Assembly: GCF_001974875.1 (NCBI RefSeq)
Contig: NZ_MTQD01000004.1
Location: forward strand, 205,114-269,113
Length of the DNA: 64,000 nucleotides
DNA from: Pseudoalteromonas sp. EB27
Lineage (GTDB): Bacteria > Pseudomonadota > Gammaproteobacteria > Enterobacterales > Alteromonadaceae
Direction of reading: 5' to 3'
Notes under the pieces: generated by a model
What the model was told of the DNA's origin: nothing
Database searches by the model: none
Seen by the model: only the letters and a program-made list of their open reading frames with translations
In this document: positions 46,575 through 54,799 of the stretch, one piece after another
How the letters are laid out: each line of letters opens with the position of its first letter
Numbering within the stretch: position 1 is the stretch's first letter
Translations under genes and position numbers: made by a program

Positions 46575-46849
46575 GTTTGTTCCGATAAATGTGGCTGAAA
46601 CTCAGCAAAATAATGGTTAAATCTAATAAAAACCGACTTCAAAAGAAGTGGCGCGAGTATATAGAATAAAAAATTTAAACCTATCTTTTTTAATCACTTA
46701 TTTCAACTTTAAAAATACCGTTAAAACTATGGTTTTTGATACGTAGAGCCCACCTATTTACGGCTAATTTATAGCGCCTATTCAATATAGGTTAATCGTT
46801 TATTGGTATGGTTATTTTAAGCTTTCAAGGCTCACAAAAGAGGTTATCT

Positions 46850-47530
46850 ATGGGAAAAGAGAAAATAGTACTCATAACCGGCGCTTCAAGTGGTATTGGC
46901 GAAGCAACCGCAAAAATGCTGGTTAACAATGGTCATAAAGTAATACTTACCGCTAGACGCGAAGATAAATTAACTGAATTAGTAGAGTCATTGGGCTCAG
47001 ATAACGCCATTAGCGTAGCCGCAGATGCAACCGACTTTACCGCGCTTGAAAACGTAGTTGCTAAAGGCATTGAAAAATTTGGTCGTTTAGATGTTGCCTT
47101 TGCTAATGCAGGTAAAGGGCTAGACACTTTAGGGGTTGAAGAAGGCGACCCCAATGAGTGGTCAACCATGATCGACATAAACATTAAAGCCCTACTGTGG
47201 ACTGCAAAACTAACAATGCCGCATTTACGCCAAAGCAAAGGACACTTTATTATTACTAGCTCAGCAACTGGTCGCAGAGCTGTTAAAGGCTCTATATACG
47301 GTGCAAGCAAATGGTTTACTTATGGTTTTTCTCAAAACCTAGCACAAGAAATTAGTGAATGGGATGGGCGTTGTACAACCATCACCCCTGGCGCTGTAAA
47401 TACCCCTTTTACTGATGAAGCAAGACCTGACAAGTTATACCCGCAAGATGTTGCCGAGGCTGTGTTATTTGCCATTGAGGCAAATCAGCGCAATAACATC
47501 AGAGAAATACATTTAAGACCAACTCATTAG
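46850..47530 (+). CDS. Short-chain dehydrogenase/reductase, copy 1
   Basis: This 226-residue SDR starts at ATG 46850 (AGAGG upstream), making it the same length as copy 2. It has TGASSGIG (nucleotide binding), NAGKG and the catalytic YGASK (~155). It is a classical SDR of the YdfG/serdh-like type; the substrate cannot be read. It is about four fifths identical to the next gene by eye, a tandem duplication. A 62-base block (47154-47215) is identical to copy 2. Confidence 0.92.
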   Translation: MGKEKIVLITGASSGIGEATAKMLVNNGHKVILTARREDKLTELVESLGSDNAISVAADATDFTALENVVAKGIEKFGRLDVAFANAGKGLDTLGVEEGDPNEWSTMIDINIKALLWTAKLTMPHLRQSKGHFIITSSATGRRAVKGSIYGASKWFTYGFSQNLAQEISEWDGRCTTITPGAVNTPFTDEARPDKLYPQDVAEAVLFAIEANQRNNIREIHLRPTH

Positions 47531-47578
47531 TAAAACAATTCTCATAATTTTGAATATGTAAACATAGGAGAAATAGTC

Positions 47579-48259
47579 ATGGCGAAAGAAAAAATAGTCC
47601 TCATTACAGGTGCTTCAAGCGGTATTGGCGAAGCAACCGCAAAAACGCTGGTTAACAATGGCCACAAAGTCATTTTAACCGCCAGAAGCGAAGACAAATT
47701 AACTAAATTAGTTGAATCATTAGGCTCAAATAACGCACTTAGCGTAGCTGCAGATGCCACAGACTTTACCGCACTTGAAAACGTAGTAACAAAAGGCATT
47801 GAAAAGTTTGGCCGTTTGGATGTAGCCTTTGCTAACGCAGGCATGGGCGTTTCAACCGCTGGCACCGAAAAAGGGGATCCGGATGAGTGGTCAACCATGA
47901 TCGACATAAACATTAAAGCCCTACTGTGGACTGCAAAACTAACACTGCCGCATTTACGCCAAAATAAAGGTCACTTTATATTAACCAGCTCTGCTGCTGG
48001 CCGTAAGCCAATTGGCGGCTCTATTTACGGTGCAACTAAATGGTTTGCTTATGGCTTTGGACAAAACTTAGCTGAGGAAATGAGTGAGTGGAATGGCCGC
48101 TGTACCACCATAGCACCAGGTATGGTAAACACCCCGTTTTTTGATGAGGCAAAACCCGATAAACTCGACCCACAAGATGTAGCCGACGCTGTACTGTTTG
48201 CTATTGAAGCAAATCAGCGCAACAGCGTACGTGAGATTTATTTAATGCCGACTAATTAA
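47579..48259 (+). CDS. Short-chain dehydrogenase/reductase, copy 2
   Basis: This 226-residue SDR paralogue of the upstream gene is separated by 48 bases with AGGAG before its ATG. Motifs are TGASSGIG, NAGMG and YGATK (the catalytic Tyr and Lys are kept). Most differences from copy 1 are in the substrate side (NAGMGVSTAGTEKG versus NAGKGLDTLGVEEG, and RKPIGG versus RRAVKG), so the copies may prefer different substrates. A weak hairpin (CAGGTTTAAT/ATTAAACCTG, 48285-48313) follows. Confidence 0.92.
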   Translation: MAKEKIVLITGASSGIGEATAKTLVNNGHKVILTARSEDKLTKLVESLGSNNALSVAADATDFTALENVVTKGIEKFGRLDVAFANAGMGVSTAGTEKGDPDEWSTMIDINIKALLWTAKLTLPHLRQNKGHFILTSSAAGRKPIGGSIYGATKWFAYGFGQNLAEEMSEWNGRCTTIAPGMVNTPFFDEAKPDKLDPQDVADAVLFAIEANQRNSVREIYLMPTN

Positions 48260-48381
48260 CGTTGATTGGTTGAGTTTGAGCTGTCAGGTTTAATGCTAAT
48301 GGTATTAAACCTGATGGTTGTTAATTCTAAATACCGGCTAGATAGAATGAAGGGAAAATATTCAGCATTAATAAAAGCTTG

Positions 48382-48603
48382 TTATATATACAGTAACTCT
48401 AAACCTCCATCACTAGGTTCAAATACTTCAAGCCAAATGGTAACACCATTTTCATCGCTACATTCAATATCAAAGGCTCCATCATAAACTTCAACTATTG
48501 TTCCAATATCACCGACCTGAGGAACTCTAGAGCCAAAGCTTTTTTCTGAATAGATAAATTTTTTATTAAGAGATATCACTTTTACGACAGAGTATTGCTT
48601 CAT
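48382..48603 (-). CDS. DUF4926-like small protein
   Basis: This 73-residue protein resembles the DUF4926 SH3-like barrel: VPQVGDIGTIVEVYDGAFDIEC, then DENGVTIWLEVFE (shown in parts). Its ATG overlaps the stop of the upstream gene as ATGA, so the two are coupled. DUF4926 proteins are often found beside small toxin-like or unknown genes. A partner role for the 173-residue protein is plausible but not shown. Confidence 0.7.
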   Translation of the reverse strand: MKQYSVVKVISLNKKFIYSEKSFGSRVPQVGDIGTIVEVYDGAFDIECSDENGVTIWLEVFEPSDGGLELLYI

Positions 48604-49121
48604 TTGATTTTATGGTACGCATGAGTGTTTTGGTTACAGGTTTGATAAACATAAATAGAACTAAAAATATTCTGGGTCTTTAACTCAGCTTTAAATTCAT
48701 CAGAAAAATTACTTTCAACCTGAAGTATGTCAAAGAATGGCCCATATAACCCAACAAGTAATATCCCTGGTTTATTTAATGTAGCAATGCTTTGCATTGT
48801 TTTCTTCTGTAACTTAGCTTTAATTGCTGACTCAACTCTTCCATTAGTAATTGAATCAAAATCTCCAACTAAATCGCCTTTTGACGATATGTGAACTTTA
48901 TCATCTGCGGCATGAGAAGTTATGCTGATTGCAGTCTCTTGGCTAAAATGTGCATCGGTTATTTCTATCCAAGTATCTACGCCATCAATCTTTACAATTG
49001 CATCAGGCGGATCTGGTCTGTTAATTAATTCAAGTACTTTACCTTGTGATGAAAGGAGATTCTTATATGAATCTAGAACAGCAATTTCATGTGTGGGATT
49101 TAAATCTCTGTGTGAAGTCAT
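48600..49121 (-). CDS. Unknown protein with PD-(D/E)XK-like motif
   Basis: This protein has about 173 residues from ATG 49121; a TTG at 49169 with AGGAG 12 bases upstream would add 16. It is not recognised as a named family. The segment RPDPPDAIVKIDGVDTWIEITDA (here split: RPDPPDAIV, then GVDTWIEITDA) has the P-D...E-x-T layout seen in restriction-endonuclease-like folds, where E-x-T replaces E-x-K. Further segments are polar, with TSHAADDKVHISSKG and a Phe/Tyr-rich end. The four-base overlap with the DUF4926-like gene suggests a functional pair. Confidence 0.6.
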   Translation of the reverse strand: MTSHRDLNPTHEIAVLDSYKNLLSSQGKVLELINRPDPPDAIVKIDGVDTWIEITDAHFSQETAISITSHAADDKVHISSKGDLVGDFDSITNGRVESAIKAKLQKKTMQSIATLNKPGILLVGLYGPFFDILQVESNFSDEFKAELKTQNIFSSIYVYQTCNQNTHAYHKIK

Positions 49122-49376
49122 CTTGAATCTATAACTAGACTGTAGAATAACTCCAACAGCCAAATTCAATTAAAAAACGAGCTCCTGCAATTAACTCTAA
49201 GCGTTTTTAAAGCATTAGGTAATACATTTGGAGCCCATAAACGAGGCTGTTTTTCTTGAAAAATAGTAATTCTACAGCCTCAACGCCTGAATAATGTGTG
49301 AGCTAGTTTGGCCGTTTTATTGCGTCGTTTGCAACTAAAAATGACAAACTAAAGTGAATCACTATTCATTCTCTTG

Positions 49377-49736
49377 TTATGTGTAAATTTTTAACTGAAC
49401 TTTGCCGTTTATAATTTCTAAGTTACCAAACTCACCTACAACCTTAAAGCCCTGATTTGTTTTAATTAACGAGTCTATATTGCCATAATCAAATGAACCA
49501 TCTATATCATTGTTTGGTTTAACACTACTTTGTTCAACAAGCCCTGAATATGAAGTAAAACCCGTAAATTGAATTTCACATTTACGGTAGCAAGTATATT
49601 CATCAGGTTTTGGATTTAGATAATGAGGTGAATCAGGCCAAATGCTAGCCTCAATTTTGAATGTGATTTCAGTTGTATTTGAACTCCAACCGAGAACAAA
49701 CGAATCATTGAAATCTATACCTTTGAAAATATCCAT
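49377..49736 (-). CDS. Unrecognised 119-residue protein
   Basis: This acidic, beta-rich 119-residue protein has no signal peptide or membrane segment and is not recognised. Features are FVLGWSSNTTEITFKIEASIW and PDSPHYLNPKPDEYTCYRKC (in parts) and many aromatic residues. The look is that of small immunity-type or beta-sandwich proteins in accessory islands. It is alone on its strand; BlaI-like operator half-sites start 40 bases upstream of its start. Confidence 0.6.
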   Translation of the reverse strand: MDIFKGIDFNDSFVLGWSSNTTEITFKIEASIWPDSPHYLNPKPDEYTCYRKCEIQFTGFTSYSGLVEQSSVKPNNDIDGSFDYGNIDSLIKTNQGFKVVGEFGNLEIINGKVQLKIYT

Positions 49737-49755
49737 ATACTTGATGATATCCGTT

Positions 49756-49820
49756 TACACCTGACAATTTAGTCTACGACACTTGTCGTTTTACAAACCG
49801 ACAAATGTACCTATATTACA
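49756..49820 (+). promoter_or_regulatory. BlaI/CopY-like operators over a plus-strand promoter with no obvious gene
   Basis: CGACACTTGTCG (49777-49788) and CGACAAATGTA (49799-49809) resemble the TACA/GACA-N2-TGTC boxes of BlaI/MecI/CopY repressors; a third weaker copy is ACACCTGACA (49757-49766). TTTACA (49790-49795) and TATATT (49112-type spacing, at 49812-49817) make a plus promoter with a 16-base spacer that contains the second box. The rest of the 408-base gap 49737-50144 holds no gene I can support. Confidence 0.45.
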
Positions 49821-50144
49821 ATGATTTTATCCTAGCTATAAAATAAACAACTGTAAACAGTTAGTTAGCTTCGCCTTATCTTTTCTAAATGCAGCAAAAC
49901 CCCAAAATGGCGGAGATCAGTAATATCAGACAAATTACTGTTTAGTTATACAGCTTGATTATTAATTAACAGGTTATATTTTAAATATCAGTGTTTAAAC
50001 TAATAACACGTTCACCCTTTAACCCTAAAAGTTGTAACTCGTTATTGCTTATAAAATTAGTTAAAAATCACAATCACCTTCTATTGAATCCTGTGTATTT
50101 TTACTTCATATTAAATACTCTTATTTCTCACTTATTATGCTGTT

Positions 50145-51458
50145 ATGTCATTTTTAAAATTTAGCCATGCACTTATTCTCACACTTGCTAGTACCTTACC
50201 GCTTACAAGCCATGCTGCGCTTGATAAAAACGAGCGTGAAATAGTAAAACAGGTCGATAAAAACATTCCCCAAGCACTTGAAGAAATAGAGCAAGCCGTA
50301 AATATTAATAGTGGTTCGCTTAATATTGAAGGTGTAAAAAAAGTAGGTGCGCTGACAAGCGAGCAGCTTAAAGCCATAGGTTTTAAAGTAGAATGGCTAG
50401 ATGGCAGTGCGTTCAACCGCGCAGGGCATGTATTAGCAACCCATGAAAGTAAAAACCCCGATGCAATAAAAATACTGATGATCGGCCATCTAGATACGGT
50501 ATTTGCCAAAAACGATAACTTTACTACCTACAAACAGCTTGATGAAAACACCGCCAGTGGCCCAGGTGTAGCCGATATGAAAGGCGGTAACACGGTAATA
50601 ATTACCGCACTTAAAAGCTTGCAAGTCCTTAATTTACTCGAAAATGTAAGCATAAAAGTGTTACTGACTGGCGATGAAGAAAGCAGCGGTCGCCCGCTTA
50701 GCTTATCTAAACAAGCTATTGTTGATGCGGCAATTTGGGCTGACGTAGCGCTTGGTTATGAAAATGGCGATAACAATATAAAAACAGCTATGGCGGCGCG
50801 CCGTGGTTATACCGGTTGGACGCTGAACGTAACGGCAAATGCGGCGCATTCTTCGCAAATATTTAGCGAAAGCGTTGGTTATGGCGCTATTTACGAAGCA
50901 TCACGCATTTTAAATGACTTTAGAGAACAACTTGCCACACAACCTAATTTAACGTTTAACCCGGGGCTTATTGTAGGCGGTACAAATGCCGATTACGACA
51001 GTGCAAATTCGTCAGCAACGGCGTTTGGTAAAAGCAATGTAATAGCACAAACCGTGCATGTAGCAGGTGATTTACGCGCACTTTCACCAAAACAATTAGA
51101 AAACGCAAAAAGATCAATGCAACTTATTGCTAGCAACAGTTTAAATGGCAGTAAAGCAGAGCTTATTTTTGAAGACGGTTACCCGCCAATGGCATTAACT
51201 GATGGTAATAAAAAGCTATTAGAATTATATAGCGACGCAAGCCACGATTTAGGCTTCAACAAAGTAGTAGCCGCCAACCCTCGCAATGCAGGTGCGGCAG
51301 ATATTTCGTTTGCGGCAAACCATGTTGATATGGCACTTGATGGTTTGGGCTTAATGGGTAGCGGTGCGCACACTAAAAACGAAACGGCCGATTTAACCAG
51401 CCTTGATAAAAACATTAAAAAAACCGCATTACTTATTTATAGATTAGGGCAGTTATAA
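50145..51458 (+). CDS. Secreted M20 metallopeptidase (carboxypeptidase G2-like)
   Basis: This 437-residue protein has a signal peptide (~24 residues, LTSHA cleavage). Family M20 motifs are MIGHLDTVF (metal His/Asp), GPGVADMKGG, the catalytic and ligand Glu pair in TGDEESSG, a dimerisation domain (~215-325) and the C-terminal metal His in GSGAHTKNE. It resembles CPG2/glutamate carboxypeptidases that cleave C-terminal Glu from peptides or folates in the periplasm. There is no clear ribosome site before ATG 50145. Confidence 0.93.
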   Translation: MSFLKFSHALILTLASTLPLTSHAALDKNEREIVKQVDKNIPQALEEIEQAVNINSGSLNIEGVKKVGALTSEQLKAIGFKVEWLDGSAFNRAGHVLATHESKNPDAIKILMIGHLDTVFAKNDNFTTYKQLDENTASGPGVADMKGGNTVIITALKSLQVLNLLENVSIKVLLTGDEESSGRPLSLSKQAIVDAAIWADVALGYENGDNNIKTAMAARRGYTGWTLNVTANAAHSSQIFSESVGYGAIYEASRILNDFREQLATQPNLTFNPGLIVGGTNADYDSANSSATAFGKSNVIAQTVHVAGDLRALSPKQLENAKRSMQLIASNSLNGSKAELIFEDGYPPMALTDGNKKLLELYSDASHDLGFNKVVAANPRNAGAADISFAANHVDMALDGLGLMGSGAHTKNETADLTSLDKNIKKTALLIYRLGQL

Positions 51459-51464
51459 ACACCT

Positions 51465-52358
51465 TTAAATTGGTTCTAATCGGTTAGCCGCAACTTGCGT
51501 TGCAAACTTACGCAGTGCTTTAAGTTGCGGGCTTTCACTTTGCCAATAATGCCAGTACAAGGGCGTATCAATATAATACTCTGGAAATAAGTCAACTAAC
51601 TCCCCTTTTTGCAAGGAATCGCCAAGCTGCAAAGTCGGCAATAAACCATAGCCTAGGCCTGCTATCATGGCTTGTTTAAATCCCTCTGATGAGGGATATA
51701 TATGCATATACTCTGGCGTTGAGCCGTTAATATCTTCTAAAAACTGGTGCTGTAGCTTGTCGTACTCACTAAAAACTAAACAGGGCAGCTGCGCCAATTG
51801 CGAAAGCGAAGTGAGGTTATGTTGTTTAATAAACTCAGGACTCGCAATTGCCTTGTAGCGTATAGCGCCTAATGGGCTTGCTAACCCGCCATTTACAGGC
51901 TCAGAAGATGAGCTAATACACACCATTACCTCGCCATCTTTCATTCTTTTATGAGCGATGGATTGATCCTCTGAGATCACTTCAAATCTAAATTTACAAT
52001 CAGATTCTGTGTCTAGTATAGCAAGGGCTTCTGGCAACCATGTAGCTAGTGAGTCAGCATTGGCAGCCAACTTTACACTAAGAGGTGTATTTAAGCTGGA
52101 GTGTTCGTTAAGTGCATCTACGTTTAAAGCAACTTCTAACTGCAGCACTTGTTGTAAATGATTAAGTAAACGCTTGCCAAGAGCGGTCGGGCGCGGTGGC
52201 TGCGTTCTAATAATTACAGGCTCTCCAAGTTTGGCTTCGAGTTGATGAATCCGCCGACTTACTGCCGATTGCGTAATAAATAGTTTTTTAGAGGCTTTTT
52301 CAAACCCGCCTTCACTAATAACCGCCGAAAGTGCATTGAGTAGTTGATAATCAATCAT
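51465..52358 (-). CDS. argP: LysR-family regulator ArgP
   Basis: This 297-residue LysR regulator starts at ATG 52358 (MIDYQLLNALSAVISEGGFEKAS), the ArgP N-terminus; a frame from 52424 would overrun the argO control region. The HTH shows ITQSAVSRRIHQLEAKLGEP. It is divergent from a LysE-type exporter gene, the classical ArgP-ArgO layout, in which ArgP senses lysine/arginine and activates argO. The 3' end is seven bases from the convergent M20 peptidase stop. Confidence 0.92.
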   Translation of the reverse strand: MIDYQLLNALSAVISEGGFEKASKKLFITQSAVSRRIHQLEAKLGEPVIIRTQPPRPTALGKRLLNHLQQVLQLEVALNVDALNEHSSLNTPLSVKLAANADSLATWLPEALAILDTESDCKFRFEVISEDQSIAHKRMKDGEVMVCISSSSEPVNGGLASPLGAIRYKAIASPEFIKQHNLTSLSQLAQLPCLVFSEYDKLQHQFLEDINGSTPEYMHIYPSSEGFKQAMIAGLGYGLLPTLQLGDSLQKGELVDLFPEYYIDTPLYWHYWQSESPQLKALRKFATQVAANRLEPI

Positions 52359-52453
52359 GAGTTTTACGCATATAACCTTAAATATATTCATTGGATTTGT
52401 AACAGAATACCCCCTACCCTGCAAGGCATTGAATAATTGAGTGGATTTAAAGT

Positions 52454-53056
52454 ATGTCGTTTTTATCGGGTGTGATTCTGGGACTAAGTTTAATTATTGC
52501 TATTGGCGCGCAAAACATCTGGATTTTAAGCCAATGTATGGCTGGCGCTAATCGGTTTGTTTTAGCCTCGGTATGCATTATTTGCGACGCGACTCTTATT
52601 TTAATAGGTGTATTTGCAGCAAATGAATTACAGCAATTATTACCGGGCTTACTACCTTGGTTAACGTGGGGCGGTATTGCGATGCTCTTGTACTTAGCGT
52701 ATGGATCTGCAATGCGAGCAGTTAAAGGGACTTCGGGTTTAAAGGTAAGCCAAGTAGAAAAAGTAAGCTGGTGGAGTACTGCTCTTTCGGCCTTTGCAAT
52801 TAGTTTGTTAAATCCACATGTGTATTTAGATACCGTGTTATTACTTGGCAATATTGGCGCTTTACAACCAAACCCAATGCATTTTGCACTTGGCGCTTGT
52901 GTTGGCTCAATAATTTGGTTTAGCAGCTTAGTACTTTTTGCACCTAAACTTAAAAGCATATTAAGTTCACCATTTAGATGGCGAGTATTTGATACCGCAA
53001 TTGCAGTTATATTATGTTTTGTGGCGTTTAGTCTTTATAACGTACCTAGCCAATAA
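52454..53056 (+). CDS. argO: Arginine/lysine exporter ArgO (LysE family)
   Basis: This 200-residue membrane protein has about six hydrophobic segments. The LysE/ArgO signature GVILGLSLIIAIGAQNIWIL is at the N-terminus, the aspartate region CIICDATLILIGV follows, and SLLNPHVYLDTVLLLG matches the NPH-Y-D motif. It exports arginine or lysine. It is divergent from argP (95-base gap). A perfect 13-pair terminator ends it. Confidence 0.94.
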   Translation: MSFLSGVILGLSLIIAIGAQNIWILSQCMAGANRFVLASVCIICDATLILIGVFAANELQQLLPGLLPWLTWGGIAMLLYLAYGSAMRAVKGTSGLKVSQVEKVSWWSTALSAFAISLLNPHVYLDTVLLLGNIGALQPNPMHFALGACVGSIIWFSSLVLFAPKLKSILSSPFRWRVFDTAIAVILCFVAFSLYNVPSQ

Positions 53057-53094
53057 AATAAAAGCAGCGACTTTTAACAAGCGCTGCTTTTATT
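53057..53094. terminator. Terminator of argO
   Basis: AATAAAAGCAGCG and CGCTGCTTTTATT form a 13-pair stem with a 12-base loop. Confidence 0.85.
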
Positions 53095-53143
53095 ATATTC
53101 ACTTAGGCTAATGTGTTTTAACGTTAGCCTTTGGGTTAATAAT

Positions 53144-53941
53144 TTAAGACATTATTTTAAACAGTAAATCTTTTACGGTTGCTGGCTCAAACGGTTTATC
53201 ACAAATTGCATCGACCCCTGCTTGGGCTATATTTGCTAGGTGCGTTTCGTTGGCTTCTGAGCTCACCATTAAAATAGGAATATGCGAGTAGCTATTTGAG
53301 CTTCTAACGGTTTCTGTTAGTTCTCGCCCGTCCATTTCTGGCATGTTGTAGTCGGTTACTATTAAGTCGAATGATTGGTTGTTTAAGTGCTCAATAGCTT
53401 CTTTACCATTTTCGGCTTCTACTGGGGCAGGTATTCCCATACCCGCAAGTACACGAATAATGTGTTTACGCGCAAAGCGGCTGTCATCTACAACCAGCAC
53501 TCTTAGCAATGTTACATCAAAATGTTCAAGGTCTACTTCTTCTTCACTAATTATATCTAGCGTGGCTTTAAGAGCGCGTGTAATAGCGGTTGCACTAAAA
53601 GGCTTTGGTAAAATGGCTAATACACCCGATTGACGTAGTTGCTCTAAATACTTTTTATTTCGCTCGCTTGATACGAGCATAAACGGTTGATGTTCGGTGC
53701 TTGGGTTTGATCTGATTTTTTGCAATAAGGTGTCGGCTGTTCCATCGGCCAAATACATTGCGCTTATGACTAAATCTGGTTGATATTTAATAAGAAGTGC
53801 TAATGTTTGCTCTTGTGTGGTTGCCGTTTCTACTTGTTTAACGCCACTATCTAATAACGATTTTATAATTATTTTTTGTTGAACGTCTGAAGGTTCTACT
53901 AATAATATTGATAAATTGGCTATTGCGGTTAAATCACTCAT
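53144..53941 (-). CDS. Double-receiver response regulator with one degenerate receiver
   Basis: This 265-residue protein has two CheY-like receivers and no output domain. The first (~8-130) is degenerate: LLVEPSDVQ where the acidic pair should be and DLVISAMYLADG with Ala in place of the phospho-Asp; the Lys (LPKPF) is kept. The second (~143-265) is complete: LVVDDSRFARKH, DLIVTDYNMPEMDG (phospho-Asp), LMVSSEA and CDKPF. Such proteins act in chemotaxis or phosphorelay branches. It is a single gene with no kinase beside it. Confidence 0.9.
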   Translation of the reverse strand: MSDLTAIANLSILLVEPSDVQQKIIIKSLLDSGVKQVETATTQEQTLALLIKYQPDLVISAMYLADGTADTLLQKIRSNPSTEHQPFMLVSSERNKKYLEQLRQSGVLAILPKPFSATAITRALKATLDIISEEEVDLEHFDVTLLRVLVVDDSRFARKHIIRVLAGMGIPAPVEAENGKEAIEHLNNQSFDLIVTDYNMPEMDGRELTETVRSSNSYSHIPILMVSSEANETHLANIAQAGVDAICDKPFEPATVKDLLFKIMS

Positions 53942-54082
53942 TTATGTCTCTTATATATTATTATGTTTTTAAAGGCGATTACTTTCATTATAGAACAACA
54001 TGTATAACTGGAGAGATAAAAACTTTGCAAAATTGTAAATAACATTAAATATTGCGCGTTAAATGCTCATAAAATGCTTACT

Positions 54083-54799
54083 TTAATTGTTTTGAATGTA
54101 TTCCAGTGCCGTCATTTTTTTATAGCTCACATTGGGGTGTAAAATATGAGCTGGCTCGGGGTCTACAACTTCAATGGTAATATTGTAATCGCGGGCTATT
54201 TCAATCGCCATTTGCGTAATGTTAACGCTAAACGAGGTACCCATAAATACGATTTTATCGGCGTTGCTCATACGCTTTTGCGCTTCGCTAATTCTATAAA
54301 GTTCGGTGTAGTACTCATCAAACAATAAAACAAAGGGTTTAAAAGAGTAATTAAGCTCAGGTGCTTGGTTTTGAATATTAAACACATCAAATAAAGAGTT
54401 GTGTAAGCAGCTTTCATCGACCTTTTCCCACGGAGCGGTAAAAGGGGTTACGTCATCGCCTTGATGGTGAAATAAGGTCATTTGATCAAGCCTGCCATGA
54501 ATAGCAATGTAGTTTTTATTACCTGCTTTGCCATCAAGCCCATCTATGTTTTGAGTAATTAGGTTTTTGTTACTCAGCCAATGATGCACGTCATTTGGGC
54601 CATGGTTGCGATACGTTGCAAAGCGATGGTAATACCATGCTAAAAACTCTTTAGGGGCATTTTGATACATTGCGCGTGTTGCCATTTCCATAGGCGTATA
54701 ATTTTTACTGCCTATGGTCCAATAACCGTCCTCACCTCTAAAAGTGGGAATGCCACTGGCTGCGCTTACTCCTGCGCCGGTAATGTAAAGGGTGTTCAT
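54083..54799 (-). CDS. Sir2-family (sirtuin-like) NAD-dependent protein without zinc cysteines
   Basis: This 238-residue sirtuin has the NAD-binding motifs GAGVSAASGIPTFRG and TQNIDGLDG, the catalytic His in AIHGRLDQ and GTSFSVN. The four zinc Cys (two C-x-x-C) are missing; only one Cys is present, and the zinc module is replaced by a short polar segment (FHHQGDDVTPFT). It may deacylate proteins or cleave NAD. Its ATG overlaps the stop of the Kelch gene as ATGA, so the two are translated together. Confidence 0.85.
   Translation of the reverse strand: MNTLYITGAGVSAASGIPTFRGEDGYWTIGSKNYTPMEMATRAMYQNAPKEFLAWYYHRFATYRNHGPNDVHHWLSNKNLITQNIDGLDGKAGNKNYIAIHGRLDQMTLFHHQGDDVTPFTAPWEKVDESCLHNSLFDVFNIQNQAPELNYSFKPFVLLFDEYYTELYRISEAQKRMSNADKIVFMGTSFSVNITQMAIEIARDYNITIEVVDPEPAHILHPNVSYKKMTALEYIQNN

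Noticed and set aside
46933..47913. Two minus-strand frames opposite the SDR genes
   Set aside because: Both are mirror frames of the two SDR copies; their mutual similarity only reflects the gene duplication.
52447..52959. A 170-residue minus-strand frame opposite argO
   Set aside because: Complete antisense overlap with argO, whose LysE signature and divergent argP are convincing.
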